Source: Pseudarcicella hirudinis
GTDB lineage: Bacteria; Bacteroidota; Bacteroidia; Cytophagales; Spirosomataceae
NCBI RefSeq assembly: GCF_900115665.1
Contig: NZ_FOXH01000004.1
Coordinates: forward strand, 323,257 to 387,256
Direction: 5' to 3'
Length of the DNA: 64,000 nt
Shown piece by piece: positions 49,977-58,142 of this stretch. Position 1 is the stretch's first letter. Every line of letters begins with the position of its first letter. The notes below the pieces were generated by a model that had not been told where the DNA came from, searched no databases, and saw only the letters and a program-made list of their open reading frames with translations. The position numbers and the translations under genes are program-made.

Positions 49977-51047
49977 CTATAACCAATCTTTTCTTTTAAA
50001 CCAGAGAAGCATTACAATCACCAGAGCAATCATAATTCCCCAAACACCATAATATCCGTAATGCCAGTGAAGCTCTGGCATATTGTCAAAATTCATCCCA
50101 TAAATCCCGGCCAGAAAAGTAAGCGGAATGAAAATAACAGAAATTACAGTAAGAACTTTCATTACGTTATTCATTTTATTACTCACCTGAGAAAGGTAAA
50201 GATCCATCAGTGAAGTAATTAATTCCCGGTAAGAATCAATGGTTTCCAGCACCTGACTCACATGGTCATAAACATCACGCAGGTATATGGTCGTATTTTC
50301 GGTAATCAAAGGAGCTTCTTCCCGAATCAGCCCAACCAGCATTTCCCTTAATGGAAAAACGATTTTTCTCATCAGCATGACTTCTCTTTTCATCTGATAC
50401 AGTTCATTCAATGACCTTTGTCTGGCACTATGAATTATTTCTTCTTCCAGTCGCTCGAGGTCTTCCCCGATTTTTTCCAATACCAGAAAATAATTATCAA
50501 CTACTAAATCCATCAGTGCATACAGCAAATAATCCGAGCCGTTTTTACGGGTTTTTCCGGCAGAAGCCTTCAGTCTGATCTTTACATTTTCAAATACATC
50601 TCTGTTGCGTTCTTCCTGAAAGGAAATCAGGTATTTATGTCCGAGAATAAAATTCAGATGTTCTACCTCAATGTCACGGGTATGAGGATTATACTCAATC
50701 ATTTTGAGGGTAAGAAACAACTGATCTTCATTAAAATACTCAAATTTGGGCTTCTGCTGTGTATTTACAATATCCTCCATTACAAGAGGATGCAGGCCAT
50801 ATACATGCCCTATTGTTTCTACCACTTTAGGTTCGTGAATTCCATCGACATTCAGCCAGATGATTTCGTCGGGTTTATCTTCAATTTTACATTCAATCAG
50901 CTTTTTCAGCTTGGATTCCTTGCAGAAAAACTCATTGTATTCAATCAGAGAAATTTTAGTAGCATATTGTACTTCTTCTCCAATGTAGGTAAGCGTTCCC
51001 GGAGATGTTCCTAAGTTTTTATTCTGAATTCTATATTTTTTTGCCAT
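49977..51047 (-). CDS. corA: CorA family magnesium/cobalt transporter
   Basis: Starting at 51047 (Met-Ala-Lys-Lys-Tyr-Arg) the protein has 356 residues; an ATG three codons upstream is also possible. A large cytoplasmic N-terminal domain with a long helical stalk is followed by two membrane helices at the C-terminus. The first ends in the signature Tyr-Gly-Met-Asn-Phe-Asp, which forms the mouth of the pore. The last residues are basic (Phe-Lys-Arg-Lys-Asp-Trp). CorA forms pentamers in the inner membrane and takes up Mg2+. Length and topology are normal. It diverges from mce. Confidence 0.93.
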   Translation of the reverse strand: MAKKYRIQNKNLGTSPGTLTYIGEEVQYATKISLIEYNEFFCKESKLKKLIECKIEDKPDEIIWLNVDGIHEPKVVETIGHVYGLHPLVMEDIVNTQQKPKFEYFNEDQLFLTLKMIEYNPHTRDIEVEHLNFILGHKYLISFQEERNRDVFENVKIRLKASAGKTRKNGSDYLLYALMDLVVDNYFLVLEKIGEDLERLEEEIIHSARQRSLNELYQMKREVMLMRKIVFPLREMLVGLIREEAPLITENTTIYLRDVYDHVSQVLETIDSYRELITSLMDLYLSQVSNKMNNVMKVLTVISVIFIPLTFLAGIYGMNFDNMPELHWHYGYYGVWGIMIALVIVMLLWFKRKDWL

Positions 51048-51105
51048 ACTGCTCACTTATCCTGATTGTTGACCCTGACGGGCTTTTTTTATTGAACTCC
51101 TTCGC

Positions 51106-51113
51106 TATATTTG
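51106..51113 (+). promoter_or_regulatory. Candidate -7 element of mce
   Basis: TATATTTG matches TAnnTTTG, 67 bp before the mce ATG. No clear -33 box. Confidence 0.4.
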
Positions 51114-51180
51114 TTAAATTTAAATAAGTTATTGTACATATTCTGTATTCTCCATATCAATTAAATCTTAAAGAAATCGC

Positions 51181-51624
51181 ATGACGCTTAAATCTGTCAA
51201 ACAAGTTGAACATATTGGTATTGCGGTTAAAGATCTCTCTATCTCTAATGAAATTTTCAGTAAATTATTAAAAATTCAACCTTACAAACAAGAAACGGTT
51301 GAGTCAGAAAAAGTAAATACTTCCTTTTTTCAGACCGGAGAAACGAAAATTGAACTTCTTGAAGCAAGCAGTCCTGAAAGTCCGATTGCCCTGTTTCTTG
51401 AAAAAAAAGGAGAAGGGATTCATCATATTGCTTTTGAGGTAGATGATATATATGCTGAGATGGACAGACTTAAAAGTGAGGGTTTTATTCTAATAAATGA
51501 TAAACCCAAACAGGGTGCTGACAATAAATTAGTATGTTTCATTCATCCTAAATCGACTAATTCGGTTTTGATAGAGCTTTGTCAGTCCATTCCTTGCAAC
51601 CACATAGGCATAGAGGGCACATAG
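51181..51624 (+). CDS. mce: Methylmalonyl-CoA epimerase with repeat-derived C-terminus
   Basis: The 147-residue protein is a single glyoxalase/VOC-fold domain pair: Val-Glu-His-Ile-Gly-Ile-Ala-Val-Lys-Asp-Leu, Thr-Lys-Ile-Glu-Leu-Leu-Glu, Gly-Ile-His-His-Ile-Ala-Phe-Glu-Val-Asp-Asp and Val-Leu-Ile-Glu-Leu-Cys-Gln. His and Glu in these segments are the metal ligands. It interconverts (R)- and (S)-methylmalonyl-CoA. Homologues end about at Glu-Leu-Cys-Gln. Here 12 more residues follow, most encoded by the first unit of the minisatellite, and the stop TAG lies inside that unit. The original stop was probably lost when the repeat arose or was inserted. Confidence 0.92.
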   Translation: MTLKSVKQVEHIGIAVKDLSISNEIFSKLLKIQPYKQETVESEKVNTSFFQTGETKIELLEASSPESPIALFLEKKGEGIHHIAFEVDDIYAEMDRLKSEGFILINDKPKQGADNKLVCFIHPKSTNSVLIELCQSIPCNHIGIEGT

Positions 51625-51980
51625 AAAAAAGTTCATGTAACCACATTGGCATAGAGGGCACATAGAAAAAAAGTTCATGTAACCACATTGGCATAGAGAG
51701 CACATAGAAAAAAGTTCATGCAACCTCATTGGCATAGAGAGCACATAGAAAAAAAGTTCATGCAACCTCATTGGTATAGAGGATACATAAGAATACATAG
51801 AAAAATGTTTATGTAACCACATAGACATAGAGGACACATAGAAAAAAAGTTCATGCAACCTCATTGGCATAGAGGACACATAGAAAAAAGTTCATGCAAC
51901 CACATTGGCATAGAGGATACATAAGAATACATAGAAAAATGTTTATGTAGCCACATAGACATAGAGGACACATAGAAAAT
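51596..51980. repeat. Minisatellite, nine units of 41-51 bp
   Basis: Nine tandem units of the type GCAACCACATTGGCATAGAG followed by GGCACATAGAAAAAAGTTCAT run without spacers. Six are 41-42 bp. Units 5 and 8 carry the same 10-bp insertion (51 bp) and are each followed by a unit with ACATAGACATAGAGG, so a two-unit block has itself been duplicated. The array starts inside mce, supplies its stop codon, and ends about 100 bp before the acyltransferase gene. The uniform direction and lack of unique spacers exclude a CRISPR array. Confidence 0.93.
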
Positions 51981-52076
51981 AATATGTGTGTATTGTTTAT
52001 ATGTTTACAAAATGTCGTTTAAATAAGATTTAATTACTAAACTAACTAATACCCAATTTAAAATTTAAAAACCTAC

Positions 52077-53183
52077 ATGAAAGAACGTTACTTATCCCTT
52101 GATATTTTTCGGGGTCTTACGATTGCTTTAATGATTTTAGTGAACAATTCAGGCTTTGGAGACTTTACGTATGCACCTCTGAAACATGCTAAATGGCATG
52201 GTTTTACGCCTACTGACCTGGTTTTCCCCTCTTTTATGTTTGCCGTTGGGGTGGCCATGCGCTTTTCATTTAAACCATATAATTACCAGTTAACACCTGA
52301 ACTTCGTGGCAAAATCATTAAAAGAACGCTTCTTCTGTTTCTTATCAGTTATTTGATTTTCAATTTTCCTTATATAGATTTCCAGCTTTCCCACCTGAGA
52401 ATACTCAATGTATTACAGAGAATTGCCTTAGCTTTTTGCGCCGTTTCTTTTCTGACGCTGAAAGTTGACCGGAAATATCTTACCTATATCGGATCTGGCA
52501 TTTTATTGGCATATTGGGCCATTATGTGGTTTTTTGGAGAAAGAGGAGCAGAATATGACTTAATGACCAATGCTGCCAGAAAGTTTGATTTAATGGTGCT
52601 TGGAGCAGGTCATTTATATCATGGTGAAGGTATTGCTTTTGATCCGGAAGGACTTCTGAGTACTCTTCCGTCAATTGTAACAACCTTAATCGGGTATCTG
52701 ACAGGCTATTACCTACAGGAAAGTAAAAACGAACGCCTGACTAAAGTTAACAAGTTAATTGCTTATGGCTTCTTTCTGATAACCATCGCGTTAATATGGA
52801 ATTTGGCATTTCCAATCAATAAAAAACTTTGGACAAGCTCTTATGTATTACTTGTCGGAGGAATTGACCTTGTTGTTTTAGCTGTGTTAATCTGGATTAT
52901 TGATATGAAAGGCAAAACCGGCTGGACTAAGTTCTTCCATATTTTCGGAATGAATTCAATTGCAGCTTATGGTATATCAGAATTACTGGCAATTAGCCTG
53001 AACAAAGCAAAAGTGAGAGAAGGTGATGGAATTATCAGTCTTTCCGATTGGATTTACTGGCATGTCTTCAAGCCCACGTTTGGCTATTACAATGGCTCTC
53101 TGATGTTTGCAATTACTTTTGTATTGGTATGCTGGATTTTCTGCTGGGTGATGTACAAAAGGAAAATCTTCCTTAAAGTTTAA
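52077..53183 (+). CDS. NagX-like membrane acyltransferase (HGSNAT / DUF5009 family)
   Basis: The 368-residue protein opens with Arg-Tyr-Leu-Ser-Leu-Asp-Ile-Phe-Arg-Gly-Leu-Thr-Ile-Ala-Leu-Met-Ile-Leu-Val-Asn, the signature of the heparan-alpha-glucosaminide N-acetyltransferase-like family. Then come Trp-His-Gly-Phe-Thr-Pro-Thr-Asp-Leu-Val-Phe-Pro-Ser-Phe (catalytic His region) and about ten membrane helices. Family members move acetyl groups from cytoplasmic acetyl-CoA across the inner membrane onto amino sugars; bacterial NagX is linked to chitin/GlcNAc use. No chitin genes are beside it apart from a ROK kinase 1.6 kb away, so the substrate remains open. Confidence 0.85.
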   Translation: MKERYLSLDIFRGLTIALMILVNNSGFGDFTYAPLKHAKWHGFTPTDLVFPSFMFAVGVAMRFSFKPYNYQLTPELRGKIIKRTLLLFLISYLIFNFPYIDFQLSHLRILNVLQRIALAFCAVSFLTLKVDRKYLTYIGSGILLAYWAIMWFFGERGAEYDLMTNAARKFDLMVLGAGHLYHGEGIAFDPEGLLSTLPSIVTTLIGYLTGYYLQESKNERLTKVNKLIAYGFFLITIALIWNLAFPINKKLWTSSYVLLVGGIDLVVLAVLIWIIDMKGKTGWTKFFHIFGMNSIAAYGISELLAISLNKAKVREGDGIISLSDWIYWHVFKPTFGYYNGSLMFAITFVLVCWIFCWVMYKRKIFLKV

Positions 53184-53191
53184 TTATCTGC

Positions 53192-53581
53192 TTATTGATG
53201 AGAGTCTGTTTCCTGTAAATTTACAACAGCAGGCTCTCCTCTTTTTTCATCTCCCCAAACAGACATCGCTTCCAGAATATCTCTGAGGGAGTATCCCAAA
53301 TCAGTCAGCTGGTATTCTACTTTTGGCGGGACTTCCGGAAAAATCGTTTTGGTTATCAGCCCGTCCTGCTCTAATTCCTTCAGTTGCGCTGCAAATATTC
53401 TTTCCGAAATTCCGGATAATCTTCTTCTCAGTTCGCTATACCGCAATTTAGGATTGTTCAGTAAAATACCCAGAATACTCAACTTCCATCTCCCTCCTAT
53501 CTTCGACAAAGTAAAGGCCATTCCACAGGTTTCATGCAGTTTTTTTTGATTAACGGAGTTTGTTGAATGCTCTTTTCTCAT
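53192..53581 (-). CDS. HxlR family transcriptional regulator (second)
   Basis: The 129-residue winged-helix protein has the family Cys in Glu-Thr-Cys-Gly-Met-Ala-Phe, Ile-Gly-Gly-Arg-Trp-Lys-Leu-Ser, Leu-Arg-Tyr-Ser-Glu-Leu-Arg-Arg, Leu-Glu-Gln-Asp-Gly-Leu-Ile and Glu-Tyr-Gln-Leu-Thr-Asp-Leu-Gly. The single N-terminal Cys may sense oxidants or quinones, as in YodB or HypR; this is inference. It diverges from the DoxX gene, its probable target. An inverted repeat TTACT-N8-AGTAA lies just before its start. Confidence 0.9.
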   Translation of the reverse strand: MRKEHSTNSVNQKKLHETCGMAFTLSKIGGRWKLSILGILLNNPKLRYSELRRRLSGISERIFAAQLKELEQDGLITKTIFPEVPPKVEYQLTDLGYSLRDILEAMSVWGDEKRGEPAVVNLQETDSHQ

Positions 53582-53589
53582 AATGACAC

Positions 53590-53607
53590 TTACTTTTTTG
53601 TTAGTAA
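53590..53607. promoter_or_regulatory. Inverted repeat, possible HxlR operator
   Basis: TTACT (53590-53594), 8 bases, AGTAA (53603-53607), directly before the HxlR start and about 45 bp upstream of the DoxX -7 box. Confidence 0.4.
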
Positions 53608-53626
53608 ACTACAAGGGAATCAGTAC

Positions 53627-53658
53627 TTGTTTCAGCACAAATTAAGGGTCTAATTTTG
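53627..53658 (+). promoter_or_regulatory. Promoter of the DoxX gene
   Basis: TTG (53627-53629), 21 bases, TAATTTTG (53651-53658), ending 16 bp before the ATG. Confidence 0.6.
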
Positions 53659-53674
53659 TCGAAAAAAAGAAATT

Positions 53675-54046
53675 ATGGAAAATTTAAAGACACTCATTCA
53701 TTGGTTGAGTTATTGTTATTACCTGTACATTTTCGGTTATGCCGGCCTCTTTAAAGTAATTCAGAAACCACAAATGATGCGGAGCATGGAGTCATTGGGG
53801 TTTAATAAAACCTGGACAATTTTTATAGGTTTGGCAGAAATAATAGGCGTAGCGACCCTTCTGGCCGGTATTGTGGAACCAAAGCTTAAAAATGCGGCGG
53901 TTCTGTATCTTTTTCCCTTTGCTGTGGGTGCATTTGTAACACACATGGCGCATCAGGAATATCGCCATTTCTACAATTCACTCATTGTCTGTATTCTCAG
54001 TATCATTTTACTACTCACTGACAAGCATTTTTACATCAGGTTATAA
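53675..54046 (+). CDS. DoxX family membrane protein
   Basis: The 123-residue protein has four membrane helices: Ser-Tyr-Cys-Tyr-Tyr-Leu-Tyr-Ile-Phe-Gly-Tyr-Ala-Gly, Thr-Ile-Phe-Ile-Gly-Leu-Ala-Glu-Ile-Ile-Gly-Val-Ala, a third around Val-Leu-Tyr-Leu-Phe-Pro-Phe-Ala, and a fourth near the C-terminus. Ala-Gly-Leu-Phe-Lys-Val and Gly-Leu-Ala-Glu-Ile-Ile-Gly are usual for DoxX-like proteins. The family's function is unclear; members appear in quinone and oxidative-stress settings, often beside HxlR or MarR regulators as here. Confidence 0.85.
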   Translation: MENLKTLIHWLSYCYYLYIFGYAGLFKVIQKPQMMRSMESLGFNKTWTIFIGLAEIIGVATLLAGIVEPKLKNAAVLYLFPFAVGAFVTHMAHQEYRHFYNSLIVCILSIILLLTDKHFYIRL

Positions 54047-54056
54047 AGATTCAGAC

Positions 54057-54620
54057 TTAAGGCTCAGGTGATTTGGCAGACTTGTCCGGAACAACAAATG
54101 GATAGGCCACAATCTTTAATGTTTTAGTGGAACTACATCTAAAATGCTTTCTTTTCAGCAAAAAAATGGTTCCGCCAGCGAGGATTAATCCCGCAGAAAT
54201 AAGTTTAACCACCGGAGTAGCCACAAGTAAGCCGGAACCATTTATCATACTGCCGAAAAATAAAAGGATGCCTGCTGCCGGTAGTAATCCCTGAGCCTGA
54301 AGTACTAAAGAATTTCGGTCTTTATCGGTAAAAGCCTGAAAAATCTTAGTTATTTTTTCAATCTCATACGTTTTAATGCTTTGATCCGGAAGCAAAACAG
54401 AGATCTTTCCATACGCTAAACTATGAATATAGCCGCTAATGATATGGGTTTCTGAAAGTGTACTAAAACTGACAGGCATACCAGGCCAATAGGCTTTGAT
54501 ACTTTTTCCACGATTTTCAAGTACCAGAATACGAATAGAATCGGGAGCAATACAGTAAGCTGAAGAGTCGGATACACTGAATATAAAAGCCGCAAAGGAC
54601 AAGTAGATAAACAGTTTCAT
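54057..54620 (-). CDS. Exported membrane protein of unknown function
   Basis: The 187-residue product has a signal peptide (Leu-Phe-Ile-Tyr-Leu-Ser-Phe-Ala-Ala-Phe...Asp-Ser-Ser-Ala). A beta-rich domain follows (25-90: Gly-Lys-Ser-Ile-Lys-Ala-Tyr-Trp-Pro-Gly-Met, then Gly-Tyr-Ile-His-Ser-Leu, looking like a small barrel that reads out surface or ligand state). Two membrane helices lie at about 108-125 and 130-152, then a short basic tail. I do not recognise a family. It stands alone, converging with the DoxX gene. Confidence 0.7.
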   Translation of the reverse strand: MKLFIYLSFAAFIFSVSDSSAYCIAPDSIRILVLENRGKSIKAYWPGMPVSFSTLSETHIISGYIHSLAYGKISVLLPDQSIKTYEIEKITKIFQAFTDKDRNSLVLQAQGLLPAAGILLFFGSMINGSGLLVATPVVKLISAGLILAGGTIFLLKRKHFRCSSTKTLKIVAYPFVVPDKSAKSPEP

Positions 54621-54730
54621 AGTAGCTGCGGTTTAGTTTATCTCTATTACGTCCTATTCTCTTCTGATATTATTTCAGCTTATTGACTTTAACATTTTTT
54701 AAGAATAGTAGTATCTACCCTACAAAAAAC

Positions 54731-54766
54731 AAACTCCCTCAGAACCCGGAGATCCTGAGGGAGTTT
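54731..54766. terminator. Hairpin terminator after the ROK gene
   Basis: AAACTCCCTCAG (54731-54742) pairs with CTGAGGGAGTTT (54755-54766), about 20 bp past the ROK stop on the minus strand. Confidence 0.75.
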
Positions 54767-54787
54767 ATTCTCTGAAATCAGCAATTA

Positions 54788-55690
54788 TTACAACAACGCT
54801 GCTCCGAAAACCCCTGCACTATCGCCCAAAAGCGGTTTTACGATAGGAGTCTGAACAATACGGTTGTTGAAAATATATTTCTTAATTCTCTCATAACCTT
54901 CTGTATATAGCAAATCTATATTTCCAACACCTCCTCCGATAACAATAACGTCCGGATCCATTACATTAATCAGCGTTGAAATACCTCGTCCGTAATATTC
55001 AAGCATCCGCTCAATGGTTTCGGAAGCTGCGGTATCTGTTCCTGCCAGATGCCTTTCCAGAATTTCTTTAAGTTTTAACGGATTTCCAGTCAGCTTCAGG
55101 TAAAACTTTTCAAGAGCCGGTCCTGCAATTACTTTTTCTACACAACCGGATTTCCCGCAATAGCAGGACTCCCCGTTTTCTTCAATAATATTATGTCCCC
55201 ATTCACCGCCGATACCATGTTTTCCATAGATTGCTTTGCCATTTACGACAAGGCCTCCTCCTACTCCGGTTCCCATAATTACCCCAAAAACTACCTGAGC
55301 ATCCGGATTCACCTGCTGTACCGCTCCCATCAATGCTTCTGCCAATGCAAAACAATTTGCATCATTTGCCAATTCTACCTTACAGCCTAATGCAGTTACG
55401 AGATCGGTTTTCATTGGCTTGCCATTCATACAAACCGTATTGCAGTTTTTCATGGTTTGCGTATCCGGATCCAGTACGCCCGGGGTAGCAAAACCTATTT
55501 TAGAAGGCTTTTCTCCTAATTTTTCCGAAACTATATCAACCAGTTTCTTAATCTGATTAATAATATGTTCATAACCCTGATCTGCTTCTGTAGGAACACG
55601 TTCTCTGATGATTACTTTCAAATTTTGTTGGTCATCCAACACAGCACATTCAATTTTTGTACCGCCTAAATCAATACCCCAAAGGTTCAT
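54788..55690 (-). CDS. ROK family sugar kinase
   Basis: The 300-residue cytoplasmic kinase starts Leu-Trp-Gly-Ile-Asp-Leu-Gly-Gly-Thr-Lys-Ile-Glu (ATP site). It has Gly-Thr-Gly-Val-Gly-Gly-Gly-Leu-Val and the ROK zinc motif Gly-Glu-Trp-Gly-His-Asn-Ile...Cys-Tyr-Cys-Gly-Lys-Ser-Gly-Cys-Val-Glu, followed by Asp-Val-Ile-Val-Ile-Gly-Gly-Gly-Val. No DNA-binding domain is present, so it is a kinase, not a repressor. Glucose, fructose, N-acetylglucosamine or mannose could be the substrate. Given the NagX-like gene nearby, an amino sugar is possible but unproved. Confidence 0.9.
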   Translation of the reverse strand: MNLWGIDLGGTKIECAVLDDQQNLKVIIRERVPTEADQGYEHIINQIKKLVDIVSEKLGEKPSKIGFATPGVLDPDTQTMKNCNTVCMNGKPMKTDLVTALGCKVELANDANCFALAEALMGAVQQVNPDAQVVFGVIMGTGVGGGLVVNGKAIYGKHGIGGEWGHNIIEENGESCYCGKSGCVEKVIAGPALEKFYLKLTGNPLKLKEILERHLAGTDTAASETIERMLEYYGRGISTLINVMDPDVIVIGGGVGNIDLLYTEGYERIKKYIFNNRIVQTPIVKPLLGDSAGVFGAALL

Positions 55691-55785
55691 TTTAGAATTT
55701 ATCGTAAATAGTTAAATGTTTGAAATTATTTTTGGTGAATAGTATCCCGACTGATATTACTGATCAAAATAACAACCCGGAAAAA

Positions 55786-56712
55786 TTATCTGCGGTTATC
55801 ATCTCCGTCCATCATGCTTAAATAACTTGAATATCTGCTGGCAGCAATTTCTCCCTCAGCAACAGCTTCAAGAATAGCACATTTAGGTTCATTGAGATGC
55901 AAACAGTTATGAAACTTGCATTCTCCCAAGCGATCTCTCATTTCTGGGAAAAAGTGGCTTAATTCCTCTCTTTCGATATCTATCAGGCCCAGTTCCTTAA
56001 TTCCCGGTGTATCAATGATAAATGTACCTTCAGAAATTTCGAACATGGTAGCAAAGGTTGTGGTATGAACCCCTTTATTAGCATAAGAAGAAATTTCAGT
56101 CGTTTTAAGATCCAGTTCAGGAGCAATCATGTTCACAAGCGAAGATTTCCCAACCCCGGAATGTCCTGAAATCAACGTTATTTTATTTTTCAGCACTTCC
56201 TCAAAACTCTGAATCCCGATATTTTCCAAAGCGGAAGTAAATACACAGGGATAGCCTAATTCTTCATAAAGTGCCGCCAAATCGGCCAGATGATCTTTTT
56301 CATCTTCCGACAATAAATCTATCTTATTGAAAACGATAGTCACAGGTATTCTGAAAGACTCTGCTGTTACCAGAAAGCGATCGAGAAAACCCAAAGAAGT
56401 TTTCGGGTAATTCAGAGTTACAATAATTACAGCCTGATCCAGATTAGCTGCCAGAATATGTCCCTGAGCAGTTTTATGAACGGATTTCCGGATAATATAA
56501 TTCTCTCTCTGCTCTATTTCATAGATAATTGCTGTATTTTCAAGGGTATCTTCAATATCAAATTTAACCCTGTCACCCACTGCAATAGGATTTGAGGTTT
56601 GAAGTCCTTTTATCTTAAATTTACCTTTCAACCTGCCTTTCCAAACATGCTTATCTTCCGTGAGTATTTCATACCACGACCCGGTTGAACGTATTATTAA
56701 TCCTTTATTCAT
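55786..56712 (-). CDS. rsgA: Small ribosomal subunit biogenesis GTPase RsgA
   Basis: The 308-residue protein has an N-terminal OB fold (1-65), a circularly permuted GTPase with motifs in the order G4 (Asn-Lys-Ile-Asp-Leu-Leu), G1 (Gly-His-Ser-Gly-Val-Gly-Lys-Ser-Ser) and G3 (Asp-Thr-Pro-Gly-Ile-Lys-Glu), and a zinc finger (Cys-Lys-Phe-His-Asn-Cys-Leu-His...Cys). It checks late 30S assembly. Gene order waaA-rsgA on the same strand with 57 bp between suggests cotranscription. Confidence 0.96.
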   Translation of the reverse strand: MNKGLIIRSTGSWYEILTEDKHVWKGRLKGKFKIKGLQTSNPIAVGDRVKFDIEDTLENTAIIYEIEQRENYIIRKSVHKTAQGHILAANLDQAVIIVTLNYPKTSLGFLDRFLVTAESFRIPVTIVFNKIDLLSEDEKDHLADLAALYEELGYPCVFTSALENIGIQSFEEVLKNKITLISGHSGVGKSSLVNMIAPELDLKTTEISSYANKGVHTTTFATMFEISEGTFIIDTPGIKELGLIDIEREELSHFFPEMRDRLGECKFHNCLHLNEPKCAILEAVAEGEIAASRYSSYLSMMDGDDNRR

Positions 56713-56769
56713 AAATTTTCCCGGTCATTTTCTGCCGGAATTGATACATAATTTAGTTTACTTATTGTT

Positions 56770-58035
56770 TTACAATCCAAGTTTTTTGGAAAAAGCTATT
56801 ATTTTTTCTGTTCCTCCAACGTTATTTTTCACATATTCCAGAATACGCTCAGATTGTTCATGTCTCAGGTTTTCATTAAAAAACAGCTTTTCGAAAATTC
56901 CGGTAAACTCTTCCGTATTTCCAATCGGATTTGCTCCTTTCAATGATATTAAATCCCTGGCTTCCTGAAATTTGAGATAGTTCCTGTTACCGAAAAAAAT
57001 CGGTAAACCAAATGTCGCCGCCTCAAGCGTATTATGCAAACCTTTTCCATAAGCACCACCAATCCAGGCAAATTCTGCATACTGATAAAGGGAGGACAGC
57101 ATTCCGATGTTATCAATAAACAAAACCTGATTGCTGCGCAGTGTTATATCATCCATTAATTGATTAATCTCCGAAAAACGAAGGCTTTTGCCTGTCAGTT
57201 GCCTTCTCCATGCTTCAATTTCCTGGTCATGAATTTCATGCGGTGCAATAATAATCTTTAATTTTTCCTTAAAATTATTGATAAATGGCAACAAAACGTC
57301 AAAATCTTCCTTCCAGCATGATCCGATTATCAGTAATTTCTCGCCATTTTTAAAAGAATTTACCTCTTTAATATCCTTTTTGGAAAGTGCAATTTGTCTC
57401 ACCCGGTCAAACCGGGTATCTCCGCCGACACTAATCTGTTGAATACCAGCATTTCTCAACAGATCAAAAGAAGATTGATTTTGTACGAAAATATGGGTAA
57501 AAAAGTCCAGAATACTGCGGTAGAATGTTCCGTAAGATTTAAAAAAGATTTGTTTTTCTCTGAAAATTGCTGAAAATGAAATAGCCGGAATATGTTTCTG
57601 ATGTAAAATATTCAGGTAGTTATACCAAAATTCGTATTTCACAAAAAAGGCAATGGAAGGATTTACGATTTCAATAAATTTCCCCGCATTTTCAGCCGTA
57701 TCTGCCGGAAGGTAAAAAATAAAATCAGCTCCGGCATAGTTTTTCCTGACTTCATAACCTGACGGCGAGAAGAAAGTAAGCATGATTTTAAAATCCGGAA
57801 ATTCCTGCCGAAAAGCTTCAATAACCGGCCTGCCCTGTTCAAATTCGCCTAAAGAAGCACAATGAAACCAGGCAATCCTGTGACTGCCAGAAGAAGCACT
57901 TATCTGCCGGGCTAATTCAGTAAAAATATGTTTTCTCCCATTAATCCATAACCTTGCTTTGGGGTTAAAAGGACTCAGCAGCCAAATAAGAAATTGGTAT
58001 GAAATAATGGAAATATTATAAAAAAATCTGGCCAA
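56770..58035 (-). CDS. waaA: 3-deoxy-D-manno-octulosonic acid (Kdo) transferase
   Basis: The 421-residue protein begins with an N-terminal membrane anchor (Tyr-Asn-Ile-Ser-Ile-Ile-Ser-Tyr-Gln-Phe-Leu). A GT-B glycosyltransferase follows: His-Cys-Ala-Ser-Leu-Gly-Glu-Phe-Glu-Gln-Gly (acceptor site with catalytic Glu), Phe-Val-Lys-Tyr-Glu-Phe-Trp-Tyr-Asn, Gly-Asp-Thr-Arg-Phe-Asp-Arg-Val, Ala-Pro-His-Glu-Ile-His and Gly-Gly-Ala-Tyr-Gly-Lys-Gly-Leu-His-Asn. It adds Kdo to lipid A precursor at the inner face of the cytoplasmic membrane. Confidence 0.95.
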   Translation of the reverse strand: MARFFYNISIISYQFLIWLLSPFNPKARLWINGRKHIFTELARQISASSGSHRIAWFHCASLGEFEQGRPVIEAFRQEFPDFKIMLTFFSPSGYEVRKNYAGADFIFYLPADTAENAGKFIEIVNPSIAFFVKYEFWYNYLNILHQKHIPAISFSAIFREKQIFFKSYGTFYRSILDFFTHIFVQNQSSFDLLRNAGIQQISVGGDTRFDRVRQIALSKKDIKEVNSFKNGEKLLIIGSCWKEDFDVLLPFINNFKEKLKIIIAPHEIHDQEIEAWRRQLTGKSLRFSEINQLMDDITLRSNQVLFIDNIGMLSSLYQYAEFAWIGGAYGKGLHNTLEAATFGLPIFFGNRNYLKFQEARDLISLKGANPIGNTEEFTGIFEKLFFNENLRHEQSERILEYVKNNVGGTEKIIAFSKKLGL

Positions 58036-58060
58036 TCGAATTTTGTATTAGTTTTTGAAT

Positions 58061-58078
58061 CAAATTTGTACAAATTTG
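58061..58078. promoter_or_regulatory. Perfect 18-bp palindrome in the waaA / ytxJ divergent region
   Basis: CAAATTTGTACAAATTTG is identical to its own reverse complement. It lies 25 bp upstream of waaA and 64 bp upstream of the ytxJ-like gene, a good place for a dimeric regulator. Confidence 0.5.
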
Positions 58079-58142
58079 GTTTTCAATTATATATAAGAAG
58101 TAGCTTTTACAAATAACAATAAAGATAAGTCATCATTAAATC

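Noticed and set aside
51529..51879. 116-codon minus-strand ORF with repeated Met-Arg-Leu-His-Glu-Leu-Phe units
   Set aside because: It is only the minisatellite read in an open frame; the repetition follows the DNA units and there is no start context or conserved fold.
51596..51980. CRISPR array
   Set aside because: Units are contiguous with no unique spacers, lengths vary by insertion, and no cas gene is in the window.
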